A stretch of 60,480 nt of DNA from Bacteroides cellulosilyticus DSM 14838. Its GTDB lineage: Bacteria; Bacteroidota; Bacteroidia; Bacteroidales; Bacteroidaceae. The number at the start of each line of letters is the position of its first letter. Position 1 is the first letter of the stretch. The position numbers were made by a program, and so were the translations under genes. Shown piece after piece: positions 34,719 through 43,389 of the stretch. The stretch is from positions 2,090,041 to 2,150,520 of the forward strand of contig NZ_EQ973490.1 in NCBI RefSeq assembly GCF_000158035.1, written 5' to 3'. The notes under the pieces were generated by a model, which saw only the letters and a program-made list of their open reading frames with translations, was not told where the DNA came from and ran no database searches.

Positions 34719-36101
34719 ATGGACAACATGGAAAAGAATTATCTGAAATATACTTGCATTTGGGCATTGATTATATTGGCGGGCTTGTTACTGATGTACT
34801 TCCTGCCCGCTTTTACGGTAGGTGAACACGTAATGAGGCGTGTCGACTTGCTGGGTGATGTGCGTACTCAGAAAGATATTGCGGAAGAACCGGACAGTTT
34901 GCTTCCGCCTCCGCCGAAGGTGAAACCTGCATTTGTGGATACCTGCCGTGCGGGTATGACGTGCATTGAAGACTACAGCGACTCTACTCTGCGCGGTATG
35001 ACACCTTTTTACCGGGCTTTGGATGAATTGGCACAGCGTCCCCGTCAGGTACGTATTGCCGTTTTCGGAGATTCCTTCATTGAAGCGGATATTCTTACTG
35101 CGGATTTACGTAATATGTTGCAGGATAAATATGGTGGTTGCGGAGTAGGTTTTGTTACCATTACTTCTATGACCAGCGGATTCCGCCCTACCGTGCGCCA
35201 CTCGTTTGGTGGTTGGCAAAGCCATTCTGTAATGGATTCTACTTTCTTTGACCGCAAGAAGCAAGGTATTTCCGGACATTACTTTGTTCCCCGTCCCGGT
35301 GCTTATGTGGAACTGAAGGGACAGAATAAATATGCTTCCCATCTGGATACCTGTGAACAGGCTTCTATCTTCTTTTATAGTAAAGGAGAAGTCACCCTTT
35401 CTGTGAATGTCAACCGGAACGAAAAGCAAACCCGTACTTTCCTGGCTACAGATGATTTGCAGGAAATGCAAGTGGATGGAAACATCGGTTCTGTCCGTTG
35501 GACGGTTGATGAGGCGGACTCTACCTTATTCTATGGTTTGGCTATGGATGGTAAAAAAGGAATTATCCTGGATAATTTCTCTTTGCGCGGCAGTTCGGGC
35601 TTATCCTTGCGTTCTATTCCTGTGTGGATGATGCACGAATTTAATGAGCAGCGTCCTTACGATCTGATTATCTTGCAATATGGATTGAACGTTGCTACTG
35701 AACGTGGGCGGAATTATGACAAATACATTGCAGGTATGCAGACTACTATTGATCATTTGAAGGATGCATTTCCACAAGCAGGTATCTTGATAGTCAGCGT
35801 AGGTGACCGGGATTATAAGACGGAAGATGGCACTCTACGCACAATGCCCGGCATTAAAAATCTGGTGCGTTACCAACAAAATCTGGCGGCGGATAACGAC
35901 ATTGCTTTCTGGAATATGTTCGAAGCAATGGGAGGAGAGGGAAGCATGGCGAATCTGGTACATGTCAAGCCTTCTTTGGCGAATTATGACTATACGCATA
36001 TTAATTTCCGGGGAGGTAAGCACCTGGCAGGCCTACTTTATGAAGCGCTTGTGTATGGAAAGGAACAGTACGACAGGAGGAGGGCTTATGAAGCGGAATA
36101 A
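34719..36101 (+). CDS. Membrane-anchored SGNH/GDSL-family hydrolase or acetyltransferase
   Basis: 460 residues from ATG 34719 (34728 is also possible). One N-terminal membrane helix at about 12-30 (TCIWALIILAGLLLMYFLP) and a proline-rich linker lead to a periplasmic SGNH domain. The nucleophile motif is GDSF (Ser 119), a block-III-like motif is LQYGLNVAT, and the Asp/His pair is in YDYTHINFRGG. With the MBOAT gene two steps downstream the likely role is O-acetyl transfer to, or removal from, a surface polysaccharide. It resembles AlgJ/AlgX-type logic but the substrate is unknown. Confidence 0.82.
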   Translation: MDNMEKNYLKYTCIWALIILAGLLLMYFLPAFTVGEHVMRRVDLLGDVRTQKDIAEEPDSLLPPPPKVKPAFVDTCRAGMTCIEDYSDSTLRGMTPFYRALDELAQRPRQVRIAVFGDSFIEADILTADLRNMLQDKYGGCGVGFVTITSMTSGFRPTVRHSFGGWQSHSVMDSTFFDRKKQGISGHYFVPRPGAYVELKGQNKYASHLDTCEQASIFFYSKGEVTLSVNVNRNEKQTRTFLATDDLQEMQVDGNIGSVRWTVDEADSTLFYGLAMDGKKGIILDNFSLRGSSGLSLRSIPVWMMHEFNEQRPYDLIILQYGLNVATERGRNYDKYIAGMQTTIDHLKDAFPQAGILIVSVGDRDYKTEDGTLRTMPGIKNLVRYQQNLAADNDIAFWNMFEAMGGEGSMANLVHVKPSLANYDYTHINFRGGKHLAGLLYEALVYGKEQYDRRRAYEAE

Positions 36102-37125
36102 TGTAAATAGGGTTCTATTGAACGATTTTTTAGGCGCGGATTACGCGGATTACACGGATTCTTTTGTCTCAAGAAAGTTACATTTAGAGTATTCGTATCT
36201 ACACTGTAATCCGTGTAATCCGCGTAATCCGCGCCTAAAATTTTCTTATATACTAATATTCTTTCTTCTATGCTTTTTTCCGCTTCATGCCCAGGACCCT
36301 ATTCCATCCTGCCCTCTAATTAGTAAAGTCACAGCAAATTGTGACACACTCCGTTCTTATTCCCAGCGTACGGATACTGTTGCTGTTCCTCAAATAGCTT
36401 TTCCTTCCGGCTTTCAGCAACTTGGTGAAAATGAGTTGACGGATAGCCTTGGCATCCTCAATCCTTTTTGGGAAAAGTTGCGTCTGTTACATGCCGGCTT
36501 TTCTACAGATACCATCCGTATCGTACATATCGGTGACAGCCATATCCGTGGACGTATCTTGCCCCGTACCACCGGAACGCTGCTGACAGAAACTTTTGGT
36601 GCTATCTCTTATACCGATATGGGTATCAATGGCGCTTTTTGTACCACCTTTACCCGTCCCGACCGTATTTCTGATATTGCCGCCCTGCATCCTGACCTGG
36701 TTATACTGTCTTTCGGAACGAACGAAAGCCATAACCGACGTTATAACACCCTGTTACACTACCGACAAATGGATGAACTGGTGCGTATGCTTCGCGACAG
36801 TCTGCCCAATGTACCCTTACTGATGACAACTCCTCCCGGTTCCTACGACAGCTTCCGGAAAAGTCGCCGCCGCCGCACCTATTCCATTAATCCCCGTACT
36901 GCTATTGCCGTAGAAACCATGCGTCGCTTTGCTGATGACAACGGTCTTGCAGTGTGGGATATGTACGAAGCGGTGGGAGGGAGACAGCGTGCTTGTTTGA
37001 ACTGGCAGGAAGCAAAATTGATGCGTCCGGACCATGTACATTATCTTCCCGAAGGATATGTGCTGCAAGGTGAATTGTTTTATCAAGCTCTTTTAAAAGC
37101 CTATAATGATTATGTGGGATATTGA
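36088..37125 (+). CDS. Second SGNH-family hydrolase with repeat-derived N-terminus
   Basis: 345 residues from ATG 36088, which has the Shine-Dalgarno AGGAGGAGGG just upstream and overlaps the previous gene by 14 nt. Residues 14-51 are read through a palindromic DNA repeat (GADYADYTD and CNPCNPRNPR). The signal-peptide-like stretch FSYILIFFLLCFFPLHAQ follows only at 52-69. The domain has GDSH (Ser 151), SFGTNES and DHVHY, covering the catalytic Ser, Asn and Asp/His. No in-frame ATG lies between the repeat and the hydrophobic stretch, so the true start is uncertain. An extension upstream to 35803 is rejected because it would overlap the first hydrolase. Confidence 0.75.
   Translation: MKRNNVNRVLLNDFLGADYADYTDSFVSRKLHLEYSYLHCNPCNPRNPRLKFSYILIFFLLCFFPLHAQDPIPSCPLISKVTANCDTLRSYSQRTDTVAVPQIAFPSGFQQLGENELTDSLGILNPFWEKLRLLHAGFSTDTIRIVHIGDSHIRGRILPRTTGTLLTETFGAISYTDMGINGAFCTTFTRPDRISDIAALHPDLVILSFGTNESHNRRYNTLLHYRQMDELVRMLRDSLPNVPLLMTTPPGSYDSFRKSRRRRTYSINPRTAIAVETMRRFADDNGLAVWDMYEAVGGRQRACLNWQEAKLMRPDHVHYLPEGYVLQGELFYQALLKAYNDYVGY
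36128..36240. repeat. Long palindrome built from GCGGATTAC tandem repeats
   Basis: Two perfect 33-bp inverted arms (36128-36160 and 36208-36240) around 47 nt. Each arm is made of short tandem units, GCGGATTAC, GCGGATTAC, ACGGATT. It lies inside the 5' part of the second SGNH gene and stays open in that frame. It would make a very stable hairpin in the mRNA. Confidence 0.88.
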
Positions 37126-38593
37126 CTTTAACCGTCTGCGAGACGTATTCGTTTATGACCCGCAAGCGCCGATGATATTCAGTAGCGGTATTTTCTTGTG
37201 GTTGTTTGCAGCATTTATACTGGTTTATCTGCTGTTGCAACACCGTCTGACTGCACGCTTGTTGTTTGTTACCGCATTCTCCTATTATTTTTATTATAAA
37301 AGTAGCGGAACTTACTTTTTCCTGCTGGCACTTGTCACGGTAAGCGATTTCTTTATTGCTCGTTTTATGGCAGGTACTTCCGTAGGCTGGAAACGTAAGG
37401 CAAGTGTTGTGCTTAGCCTTGCTATTAATCTTGGTTTGCTTGCATACTTCAAATATACTAATTTTCTGGGAGATGTCTTCGCTTCGCTGCTAGGCGGCAC
37501 GTTCCATCATTACGATATATTCCTCCCTGTGGGTATTTCTTTCTTTACTTTCCAGTCACTTAGCTATACCATCGATGTTTATCGCAAAGATATAACCCCT
37601 CTTACTAATTTGCTGGATTATGCTTTTTACGTATCCTTCTTCCCACAATTGGTGGCAGGTCCTATTGTACGTGCCCGTGACTTTATCCCACAGATACGCC
37701 GTCCTTTGTTCGTATCCCATGAGATGTTCGGAAGGGGGATATTCCTGATTGCAAGCGGTCTGTTCAAGAAAGCGATTATTTCGGATTATATCAGTGTGAA
37801 CTTTGTAGAACGTATTTTTGATAATCCTACGCTCTATTCCGGAGTAGAAAATCTGATGGGTGTTTATGGATATGCCTTGCAAATCTATTGTGATTTTTCC
37901 GGATACAGTGATATGGCTATCGGAATAGCCTTGTTGTTAGGTTTTCATTTTAATAAGAACTTTGACTCTCCTTATAAGTCCGCTTCTATTACGGAGTTTT
38001 GGCGGCGATGGCACATTTCGCTTTCCAGTTGGCTGAAAGATTATCTCTATATATCTTTGGGTGGAAACCGGAAAGGAAAGATTCGCCAGTATGCCAATCT
38101 TGTCATTACCATGTTTTTGGGTGGTTTGTGGCATGGCGCTTCCTGGAATTTTGTCGTTTGGGGATTGTTCCATGGCATTGCTTTGGCGGCACATAAATTC
38201 TGGATGACGTTGACTGGAAGAAAGAAGGGAGAAGAAAGTCACGGCATCCGCCGTTTCTTCGGTATACTGATCACATTCCACTTTGTTTGTTTCTGCTGGA
38301 TATTCTTCCGCAATGCGGACTTTTCCACTTCTTTGGATATGATCAAACAGATCTGTACCACTTTCCGTCCGCAACTTTTCCCGCAACTGATTGCAGGCTA
38401 TTGGGAAGTGTTTGCACTGATGGCATTGGGTTTCTTTCTGCATTTCTGCCCTGATCGTTGGGAGAATGCTTGCTGTAAAACAGTAACCCGCCTTCCCCTG
38501 ATGGGAAAGGCGGTTCTGATGCTTGCTTTAATTTACTTGGTAATCCAGATGAAGAGTACGGAGATTCAGCCTTTCATTTATTTCCAGTTCTAA
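37106..38593 (+). CDS. MBOAT-family membrane-bound O-acyltransferase
   Basis: 495 residues with roughly ten membrane helices. The AlgI-type signature is complete: SITEFWRRWHISLSSWLKDY, LGGNRKG and GGLWHGASWNFVVWG with the catalytic histidine. Such proteins pass acetyl groups across the inner membrane to a periplasmic partner, here probably one or both SGNH proteins. It overlaps the second SGNH gene by 20 bp, so the three genes are coupled. Confidence 0.93.
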   Translation: MIMWDIDFNRLRDVFVYDPQAPMIFSSGIFLWLFAAFILVYLLLQHRLTARLLFVTAFSYYFYYKSSGTYFFLLALVTVSDFFIARFMAGTSVGWKRKASVVLSLAINLGLLAYFKYTNFLGDVFASLLGGTFHHYDIFLPVGISFFTFQSLSYTIDVYRKDITPLTNLLDYAFYVSFFPQLVAGPIVRARDFIPQIRRPLFVSHEMFGRGIFLIASGLFKKAIISDYISVNFVERIFDNPTLYSGVENLMGVYGYALQIYCDFSGYSDMAIGIALLLGFHFNKNFDSPYKSASITEFWRRWHISLSSWLKDYLYISLGGNRKGKIRQYANLVITMFLGGLWHGASWNFVVWGLFHGIALAAHKFWMTLTGRKKGEESHGIRRFFGILITFHFVCFCWIFFRNADFSTSLDMIKQICTTFRPQLFPQLIAGYWEVFALMALGFFLHFCPDRWENACCKTVTRLPLMGKAVLMLALIYLVIQMKSTEIQPFIYFQF

Positions 38594-38600
38594 AGTTTCT

Positions 38601-38627
38601 CCTCTCCCTTCATTGAGGAGAGGTTTC
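38601..38627. terminator. Weak hairpin between convergent MBOAT and GH20 genes
   Basis: CCTCTCC (38601-38607) pairs with GGAGAGG (38617-38623) around a 9-nt loop, followed by TTTCT. It lies in the 33-bp convergent gap and may serve either side. The T run is poor. Confidence 0.5.
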
Positions 38628-40957
38628 TAATCCACCTCTATTTCGTCAATGAACATATAAGCAGCTTTTCCTTCGCCTGCATGTCCTTTCGGCAGGGCAG
38701 GGCTGCGCTTGATGACAACTTTCACATACCGTGCTTTCACCGGATCGAAAGTTATCTCATAGTTTTCCACACCTTTCTTATCAATGTTTGTTTCTGCCGG
38801 AATATCCTTAACGGCTACTTCGCGGAACTCTTTGTTATCGTCAGATACAGAGACTACCAACCCTGTACTTCCCATAATCCAGGCACTCATATCGACAATG
38901 GCGTTCGTAGCTACCCGCTTGATTTCTGTTTCCTGTCCCAGGTCGATGATGGCTTCCACATCACCACCTACAAAGCCTAACCAGGCTCCGGTGGCATAGC
39001 TATCATTTCCCTTCATACCATCTACTAAGGTGATAGCACCTCCGAATTTATATTTTTCCGAAGGCTGGAAGGTCAGTTCGATAGGGCAATATGTAGCCTT
39101 ATTGAAAGAAATCTTTTTATTCACCACTTTACTCTTTCCTTCCGGGCGGATAACCACTGCCTGGAAATCTGCTGTTTCAGTAATGGCAACAGGCTCTGTG
39201 TATTTCAATGAAGCTGTAGTCGGTTCGGTCCCATCTAATGTATAATAAATAGGAGCGTTATCAATAGTACTCAATGTGACTACTACCGCTTTCTTGGCAA
39301 CATCCGGTGTGAAGTCGACCTTCAAATCGAATACATGCTTGGCATAGTTGAAGCCATCTCTTTGATAGAACTTCATCAGGCGAGCCAGGCGTTTAGTGAA
39401 ATCTTTGAAATCTTTCTTTTCGGGTTGCGTCCATTGTACTTCGGCAAGGGCAGCCATACGGGGTAATACCATGTATTCCACATGTTCGGTGGTAGTTATG
39501 TACTCTGTCCATAAGTTGGCTTGGGCACCAATAATATGTTTTTTCTGTTCTTCATTCAGATCGAAAGTAGGATCCAGACTATACACCTTTTCTATGGGTA
39601 CATATCCACCGATACCCAGCGGTTCATCCTTGGTGTCTGCCGTCTGATAATAATCGAAATAACAATAGGTATTGGGCGTCATAATTACATCATGTCCCAT
39701 TTGTGCCGCTTCTATGCCTCCGGATGCTCCGCGCCATGACATTACTGTCGCATTGGGGGCTACATCGCCTTCCAGAATTTCGTCCCAGCCGATAATCCGG
39801 CGTCCCTTGCTGTTCAGGAACTTCTCGATACGTGTCATGCAATAACTTTGCAGGCGATCTTCTGCGGTATGTTTTTTATCAGCTTTCAGCCCTTCCGCTT
39901 TGATACGTGCCTGGCATTTCGGACATTTTTCCCAACGGGTACGTGGAGCTTCATCGCCACCGATATGTACATATTCTGATGGGAATATTTCGATGATTTC
40001 ACTCATTACGTCTTCCAGGAATTGCATGGTTTTATCATTACCGATGCAGAGTACGTCTTCAAATACGCCCCAACGAGGACATACTTCATATGGACCGCCT
40101 GTACATCCCATTTCCGGATAAGCAGCTAATGCGGCAAGCATATGTCCCGGCAAGTCTACTTCCGGAATTATCGTGATGTAACGTTCCTGCGCATACTTCA
40201 CGATTTCTTTAGCTTCTTCCTGTGTATAGAAACCACCATACGGCGTATTGTCGTACTCTTGTGTGTTTCTTCCGATTACCGTACGACTGCGTTGAGAACC
40301 TATTTCCGTAAGTTTCGGATATTTTTTAATCTCAATACGCCAGCCCTGGTCTTCAGTCAGGTGCCAGTGGAAAGTATTCATATTGTGCAGTGCCAGCAAG
40401 TCTATATATTTCTTTATAAACTCTTTGGGGAAGAAGTGACGTCCTACGTCGAGGTGCATACCGCGGTAACTGAAACGCGGTTCGTCCTTAATTTCACCTG
40501 CCGGTATCAGGACGGTTGCTCCTTTGGCTTCGGCGGGAATGGATTTGCGTAAAGTCTGGATGCCATAGAACACTCCGTTTTCGGTTTGTCCGTTGATGCT
40601 GATTCCTTCGGGGGTGGTAGTCAGCACATAGCCTTCCTTGTTTGCAATGCCCGGGTCAAGCCCCAGTACAATTGCATTTTTCACTTGTTCTCCTGCCGCG
40701 ATGGCCTTTGTTTTCGGTGCGTAGTTCGTGGCTTGTTGGATGTACTCCGACAGGAACTCAGCATTGCGTTGCAATAAGGCATTGTTTTCCGGATAAGCGA
40801 TGAGAACATTTTCGTTCAGTTTGAACGGATTTCCCTGGGTTAAACTTACCTCTTGGGGGAGAGGTATCACTTGGTAGTTAGCTTCTTTCTCCGCGGTACA
40901 CGAAGCGCATGCCAAGGCGAGAGCACTTGCAAGAAGTGCGTGGTTAAGTTTTCTCAT
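38627..40957 (-). CDS. GH20 beta-N-acetylhexosaminidase, lipoprotein
   Basis: 776 residues. The lipobox cysteine is C20 (ALACASC), predicting a lipid-anchored enzyme. An N-terminal GH20b-like domain is followed by the catalytic barrel with H331-IGG-D335-E336, the substrate-assisted Asp-Glu pair. The C-terminal third (about 560-776) resembles chitobiase-like and carbohydrate-binding discoidin domains. It would release terminal GlcNAc or GalNAc from glycans. An upstream in-frame start adding 11 residues lies across the -7 box and is rejected. It has its own promoter within a 101-bp gap. Confidence 0.95.
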   Translation of the reverse strand: MRKLNHALLASALALACASCTAEKEANYQVIPLPQEVSLTQGNPFKLNENVLIAYPENNALLQRNAEFLSEYIQQATNYAPKTKAIAAGEQVKNAIVLGLDPGIANKEGYVLTTTPEGISINGQTENGVFYGIQTLRKSIPAEAKGATVLIPAGEIKDEPRFSYRGMHLDVGRHFFPKEFIKKYIDLLALHNMNTFHWHLTEDQGWRIEIKKYPKLTEIGSQRSRTVIGRNTQEYDNTPYGGFYTQEEAKEIVKYAQERYITIIPEVDLPGHMLAALAAYPEMGCTGGPYEVCPRWGVFEDVLCIGNDKTMQFLEDVMSEIIEIFPSEYVHIGGDEAPRTRWEKCPKCQARIKAEGLKADKKHTAEDRLQSYCMTRIEKFLNSKGRRIIGWDEILEGDVAPNATVMSWRGASGGIEAAQMGHDVIMTPNTYCYFDYYQTADTKDEPLGIGGYVPIEKVYSLDPTFDLNEEQKKHIIGAQANLWTEYITTTEHVEYMVLPRMAALAEVQWTQPEKKDFKDFTKRLARLMKFYQRDGFNYAKHVFDLKVDFTPDVAKKAVVVTLSTIDNAPIYYTLDGTEPTTASLKYTEPVAITETADFQAVVIRPEGKSKVVNKKISFNKATYCPIELTFQPSEKYKFGGAITLVDGMKGNDSYATGAWLGFVGGDVEAIIDLGQETEIKRVATNAIVDMSAWIMGSTGLVVSVSDDNKEFREVAVKDIPAETNIDKKGVENYEITFDPVKARYVKVVIKRSPALPKGHAGEGKAAYMFIDEIEVD

Positions 40958-40987
40958 GGTGTTAGTATTTAATTGATTGTACAAATG

Positions 40988-40995
40988 CAAATGTA
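40988..40995 (-). promoter_or_regulatory. Bacteroides -7 box of the GH20 gene
   Basis: TACATTTG on the - strand, 30 nt before the start codon. A TGTG lies 20 nt upstream, one base off the -33 TTTG. It suggests the last gene of the locus can also be expressed on its own. Confidence 0.6.
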
Positions 40996-41058
40996 CGTGA
41001 TTATCTTCGAATTTTCACATAAACGGACGCAAAAGTATACTTCCGGTATTGAATAAAA

Positions 41059-42609
41059 CTACAAACCGGCCTGTCTGCTTAAAGTCCGGTAGAGTTCGTT
41101 CATCTTCTCATTTCTCAATGCGTTGATCTCTTCCGCTTGTCCGGGTTTCAGATAATCTTTGTTGAGTTTGATGAAACGTTTGTCCAGTTTCCCGGCTTCA
41201 CCGATGATTTTTTTAAGTTGCGTGGCAAGTCCGGAAGCCTGTGATACATCATATCTCGAAGATTCGTAGGTGAACTCCACTTCTTTGTACTGAAGATAGT
41301 TGATGCGCAGGTCCAGCATCAGGCGATAATGTTCGAATTCACCGCCCTGTTTCCGGGGAACGATCTTGTTGAAGTTGCTTTTCAACTCTTCACATTCCTG
41401 TATCACCTGTTCTATCGGCTTTCCTTTAGCATCCTTTCCGTGACGGACTAACTCTTGGGGAAGCAGGAAATAGTTGAGAAAGGTTTGCGCTTCGTCCTCC
41501 GACAGCCCATAGCGTTGCTGTGCATACTCTTTTATGAAAGTTTCGGCATGAATCGCTTCTGATGAATTGACCGCTTTGCAATAAGCGTCTATCAGCAATT
41601 GGAATCCTGACATGGGATATACCTGCCGGATGGGTTGCATACTGATTATTTCCCAACCGTTATCATAGTGGAAACCATAAGTTCCGCTGGTTGACCAGGA
41701 AGTTTCTATCATTCCCTCATATCCGTGAGCACGCGCAAAGGGCAGGAAAGTAGCCAGGTTATTGAAATGCTTCATCCACTGGGTCAGATATGTATTGTCG
41801 GGTGCCGAACGCAGTGAGGCTGCTCCCCACATCTTTACACCGAGCTTCAGCAGATTATCCAGTTTACCGAAGCGGTCCGGTTCCCAACCGTAATTCCAGT
41901 CAACGTAGATGAGATCTTTGGGTAACTCTTGAACGGCTTCGGGGTGCATCAGGATAATATCCGCCCAGATGATAGGTTTCTTTCCCATTTCCTTGACCAC
42001 CTCGCACATGGCTTTTATGTAGTCAACAAAAAGGCGCGACTTATTTACTTGGGAACATTGTGCGCAACTTCCCAACAGATAAGTTTCGTCAGCTCCTATA
42101 TGGAAATAAGGTGACGGATGCAATTCTGCCACTTCCCGGAAGATTTCCCGGAATACCTTTTTAGCTTCTTCTATCTTGAGGGGACATACTTGCGACACTT
42201 CCTTACTGTCTTCACGCAAATGTGCGTACCGGTCGTGCCTTAATATGTATTCGCAATGTCCGAAACAGTTCTGTAACGGGATTACTTCAATGCCGAGCGA
42301 AGTGCAATAGCTTACAATATCCTGCACTTCGCTGCGGCTGAATGCCAATTGATTACACAAAGTGGCATGCTTTTGGAAAGGGAATGTTGCTTCATACTCT
42401 ATCAGCAGAGTATTTATCTCTTTCTTTGAAAGGTCGGACGCCAGTTCCTTGATTGCCGAAACCGTCATTACCTGTGTACGGCAATCCAGATAGAAAGCCC
42501 TGACTTTGAAGTCGGAAGGAGGGGCTGCGCTACGGGCCGGAACACACAGGCACAGGAATACGCTTACTAAAAGTAAACTTTTGTATATGGAACGAAGGGT
42601 ATGATTCAT
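41059..42609 (-). CDS. GH20-family hexosaminidase, HexD-like
   Basis: 516 residues with a signal peptide ending near ARSA (residue 28). The catalytic motif is H170-IGA-D174-E175 (FHIGADETYLLGSC), with two cysteines (SCAQC) just after. It lacks the N-terminal GH20b domain of the neighbouring enzyme and resembles the hexosaminidase D group. The C-terminal part is helical. Follows the deaminase gene by 12 bp. Exact specificity (GlcNAc or GalNAc) cannot be read. Confidence 0.85.
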   Translation of the reverse strand: MNHTLRSIYKSLLLVSVFLCLCVPARSAAPPSDFKVRAFYLDCRTQVMTVSAIKELASDLSKKEINTLLIEYEATFPFQKHATLCNQLAFSRSEVQDIVSYCTSLGIEVIPLQNCFGHCEYILRHDRYAHLREDSKEVSQVCPLKIEEAKKVFREIFREVAELHPSPYFHIGADETYLLGSCAQCSQVNKSRLFVDYIKAMCEVVKEMGKKPIIWADIILMHPEAVQELPKDLIYVDWNYGWEPDRFGKLDNLLKLGVKMWGAASLRSAPDNTYLTQWMKHFNNLATFLPFARAHGYEGMIETSWSTSGTYGFHYDNGWEIISMQPIRQVYPMSGFQLLIDAYCKAVNSSEAIHAETFIKEYAQQRYGLSEDEAQTFLNYFLLPQELVRHGKDAKGKPIEQVIQECEELKSNFNKIVPRKQGGEFEHYRLMLDLRINYLQYKEVEFTYESSRYDVSQASGLATQLKKIIGEAGKLDKRFIKLNKDYLKPGQAEEINALRNEKMNELYRTLSRQAGL

Positions 42610-42621
42610 GGTCTTTATTTT

Positions 42622-43389
42622 TTAGATGGATAAAAGTGACGCACTGTCCCGGTCACAATAAAGCGTCGCATGGGGATGAGTACGTAAAATAGAAGCCGGG
42701 CAAGTGGTGCTGACAGGGCCGTATAATGTTTCTTTCACAGCATTCGCCTTCGGCTTTCCCGGTACTATGCAAAAGATACGGGTAGCTTTCATCATAACCG
42801 GTATCGTAATGGTGACTGCCTGTTGGGGTACTTTCTCCAGACTGGAGAAACAACCGTCGTGTACCTGTTGTGTGCGACATACCTCGTCCAGTAATACCAC
42901 TTTTACCTGCTGGGGATCATCAAACAATGCCACATGCGGGTCATTAAAGGCGATGTGCCCGTTTTCACCGATTCCCATGAAAACAATGTCGATGGGATGC
43001 TTTTGCAAAACTTCTTCATAGTGGGTGCAGATGTTTTCGGGTGAGGCGCCTTCTATATATAAATAATGTATAGACTTGAAGGGAAGTGCGGCAAATATGT
43101 GTTCTTTGAGATAATTCCCGAAGCGTTGAGGCGCATCCGCTTGCAGACCGATGTACTCGTCCATGTGCAAGGCATGGATGCGGTTCCAGGGAAGAGCATA
43201 CTTCTGCAAGGCGGCCAGAAACTCGTTTTGTGAGGGGGCCGCTGCAAATAGAATATTGATTTCCTCTTTTTCTTTTAATAATTGGTTGATACTTTCGGCT
43301 GCTGCTTGTGCGGCATCTTCGCCCATAATCTGGCGGGTAGCGCATATCCGTGCCAGTAAAGCTTCTTTCTTAATTTCTTTTATGTTCAT
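42622..43389 (-). CDS. Glucosamine-6-phosphate deaminase-like protein
   Basis: 255 residues of the NagB/6-phosphogluconolactonase fold. Probable reaction: glucosamine-6-phosphate to fructose-6-phosphate and ammonia. Motifs are HALHMDEYIGL and GIGENGHIAFNDP. Compared with E. coli NagB (NDGHIAFNEP) the aspartate of the catalytic triad is Asn and the glutamate is Asp. This belongs to a divergent group rather than classical NagB. It overlaps nagA by 4 bp, which supports the pathway assignment. Confidence 0.85.
   Translation of the reverse strand: MNIKEIKKEALLARICATRQIMGEDAAQAAAESINQLLKEKEEINILFAAAPSQNEFLAALQKYALPWNRIHALHMDEYIGLQADAPQRFGNYLKEHIFAALPFKSIHYLYIEGASPENICTHYEEVLQKHPIDIVFMGIGENGHIAFNDPHVALFDDPQQVKVVLLDEVCRTQQVHDGCFSSLEKVPQQAVTITIPVMMKATRIFCIVPGKPKANAVKETLYGPVSTTCPASILRTHPHATLYCDRDSASLLSI

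Noticed and set aside
35803..36087. Longer N-terminus of the second SGNH gene
   Set aside because: It would overlap most of the end of the first SGNH gene; ATG 36088 has a Shine-Dalgarno and fits the operon spacing.
36128..36240. Insertion sequence remnant
   Set aside because: Although the arms are perfect inverted repeats, there is no transposase fragment, the arms are internally repetitive, and I could not identify a target-site duplication.
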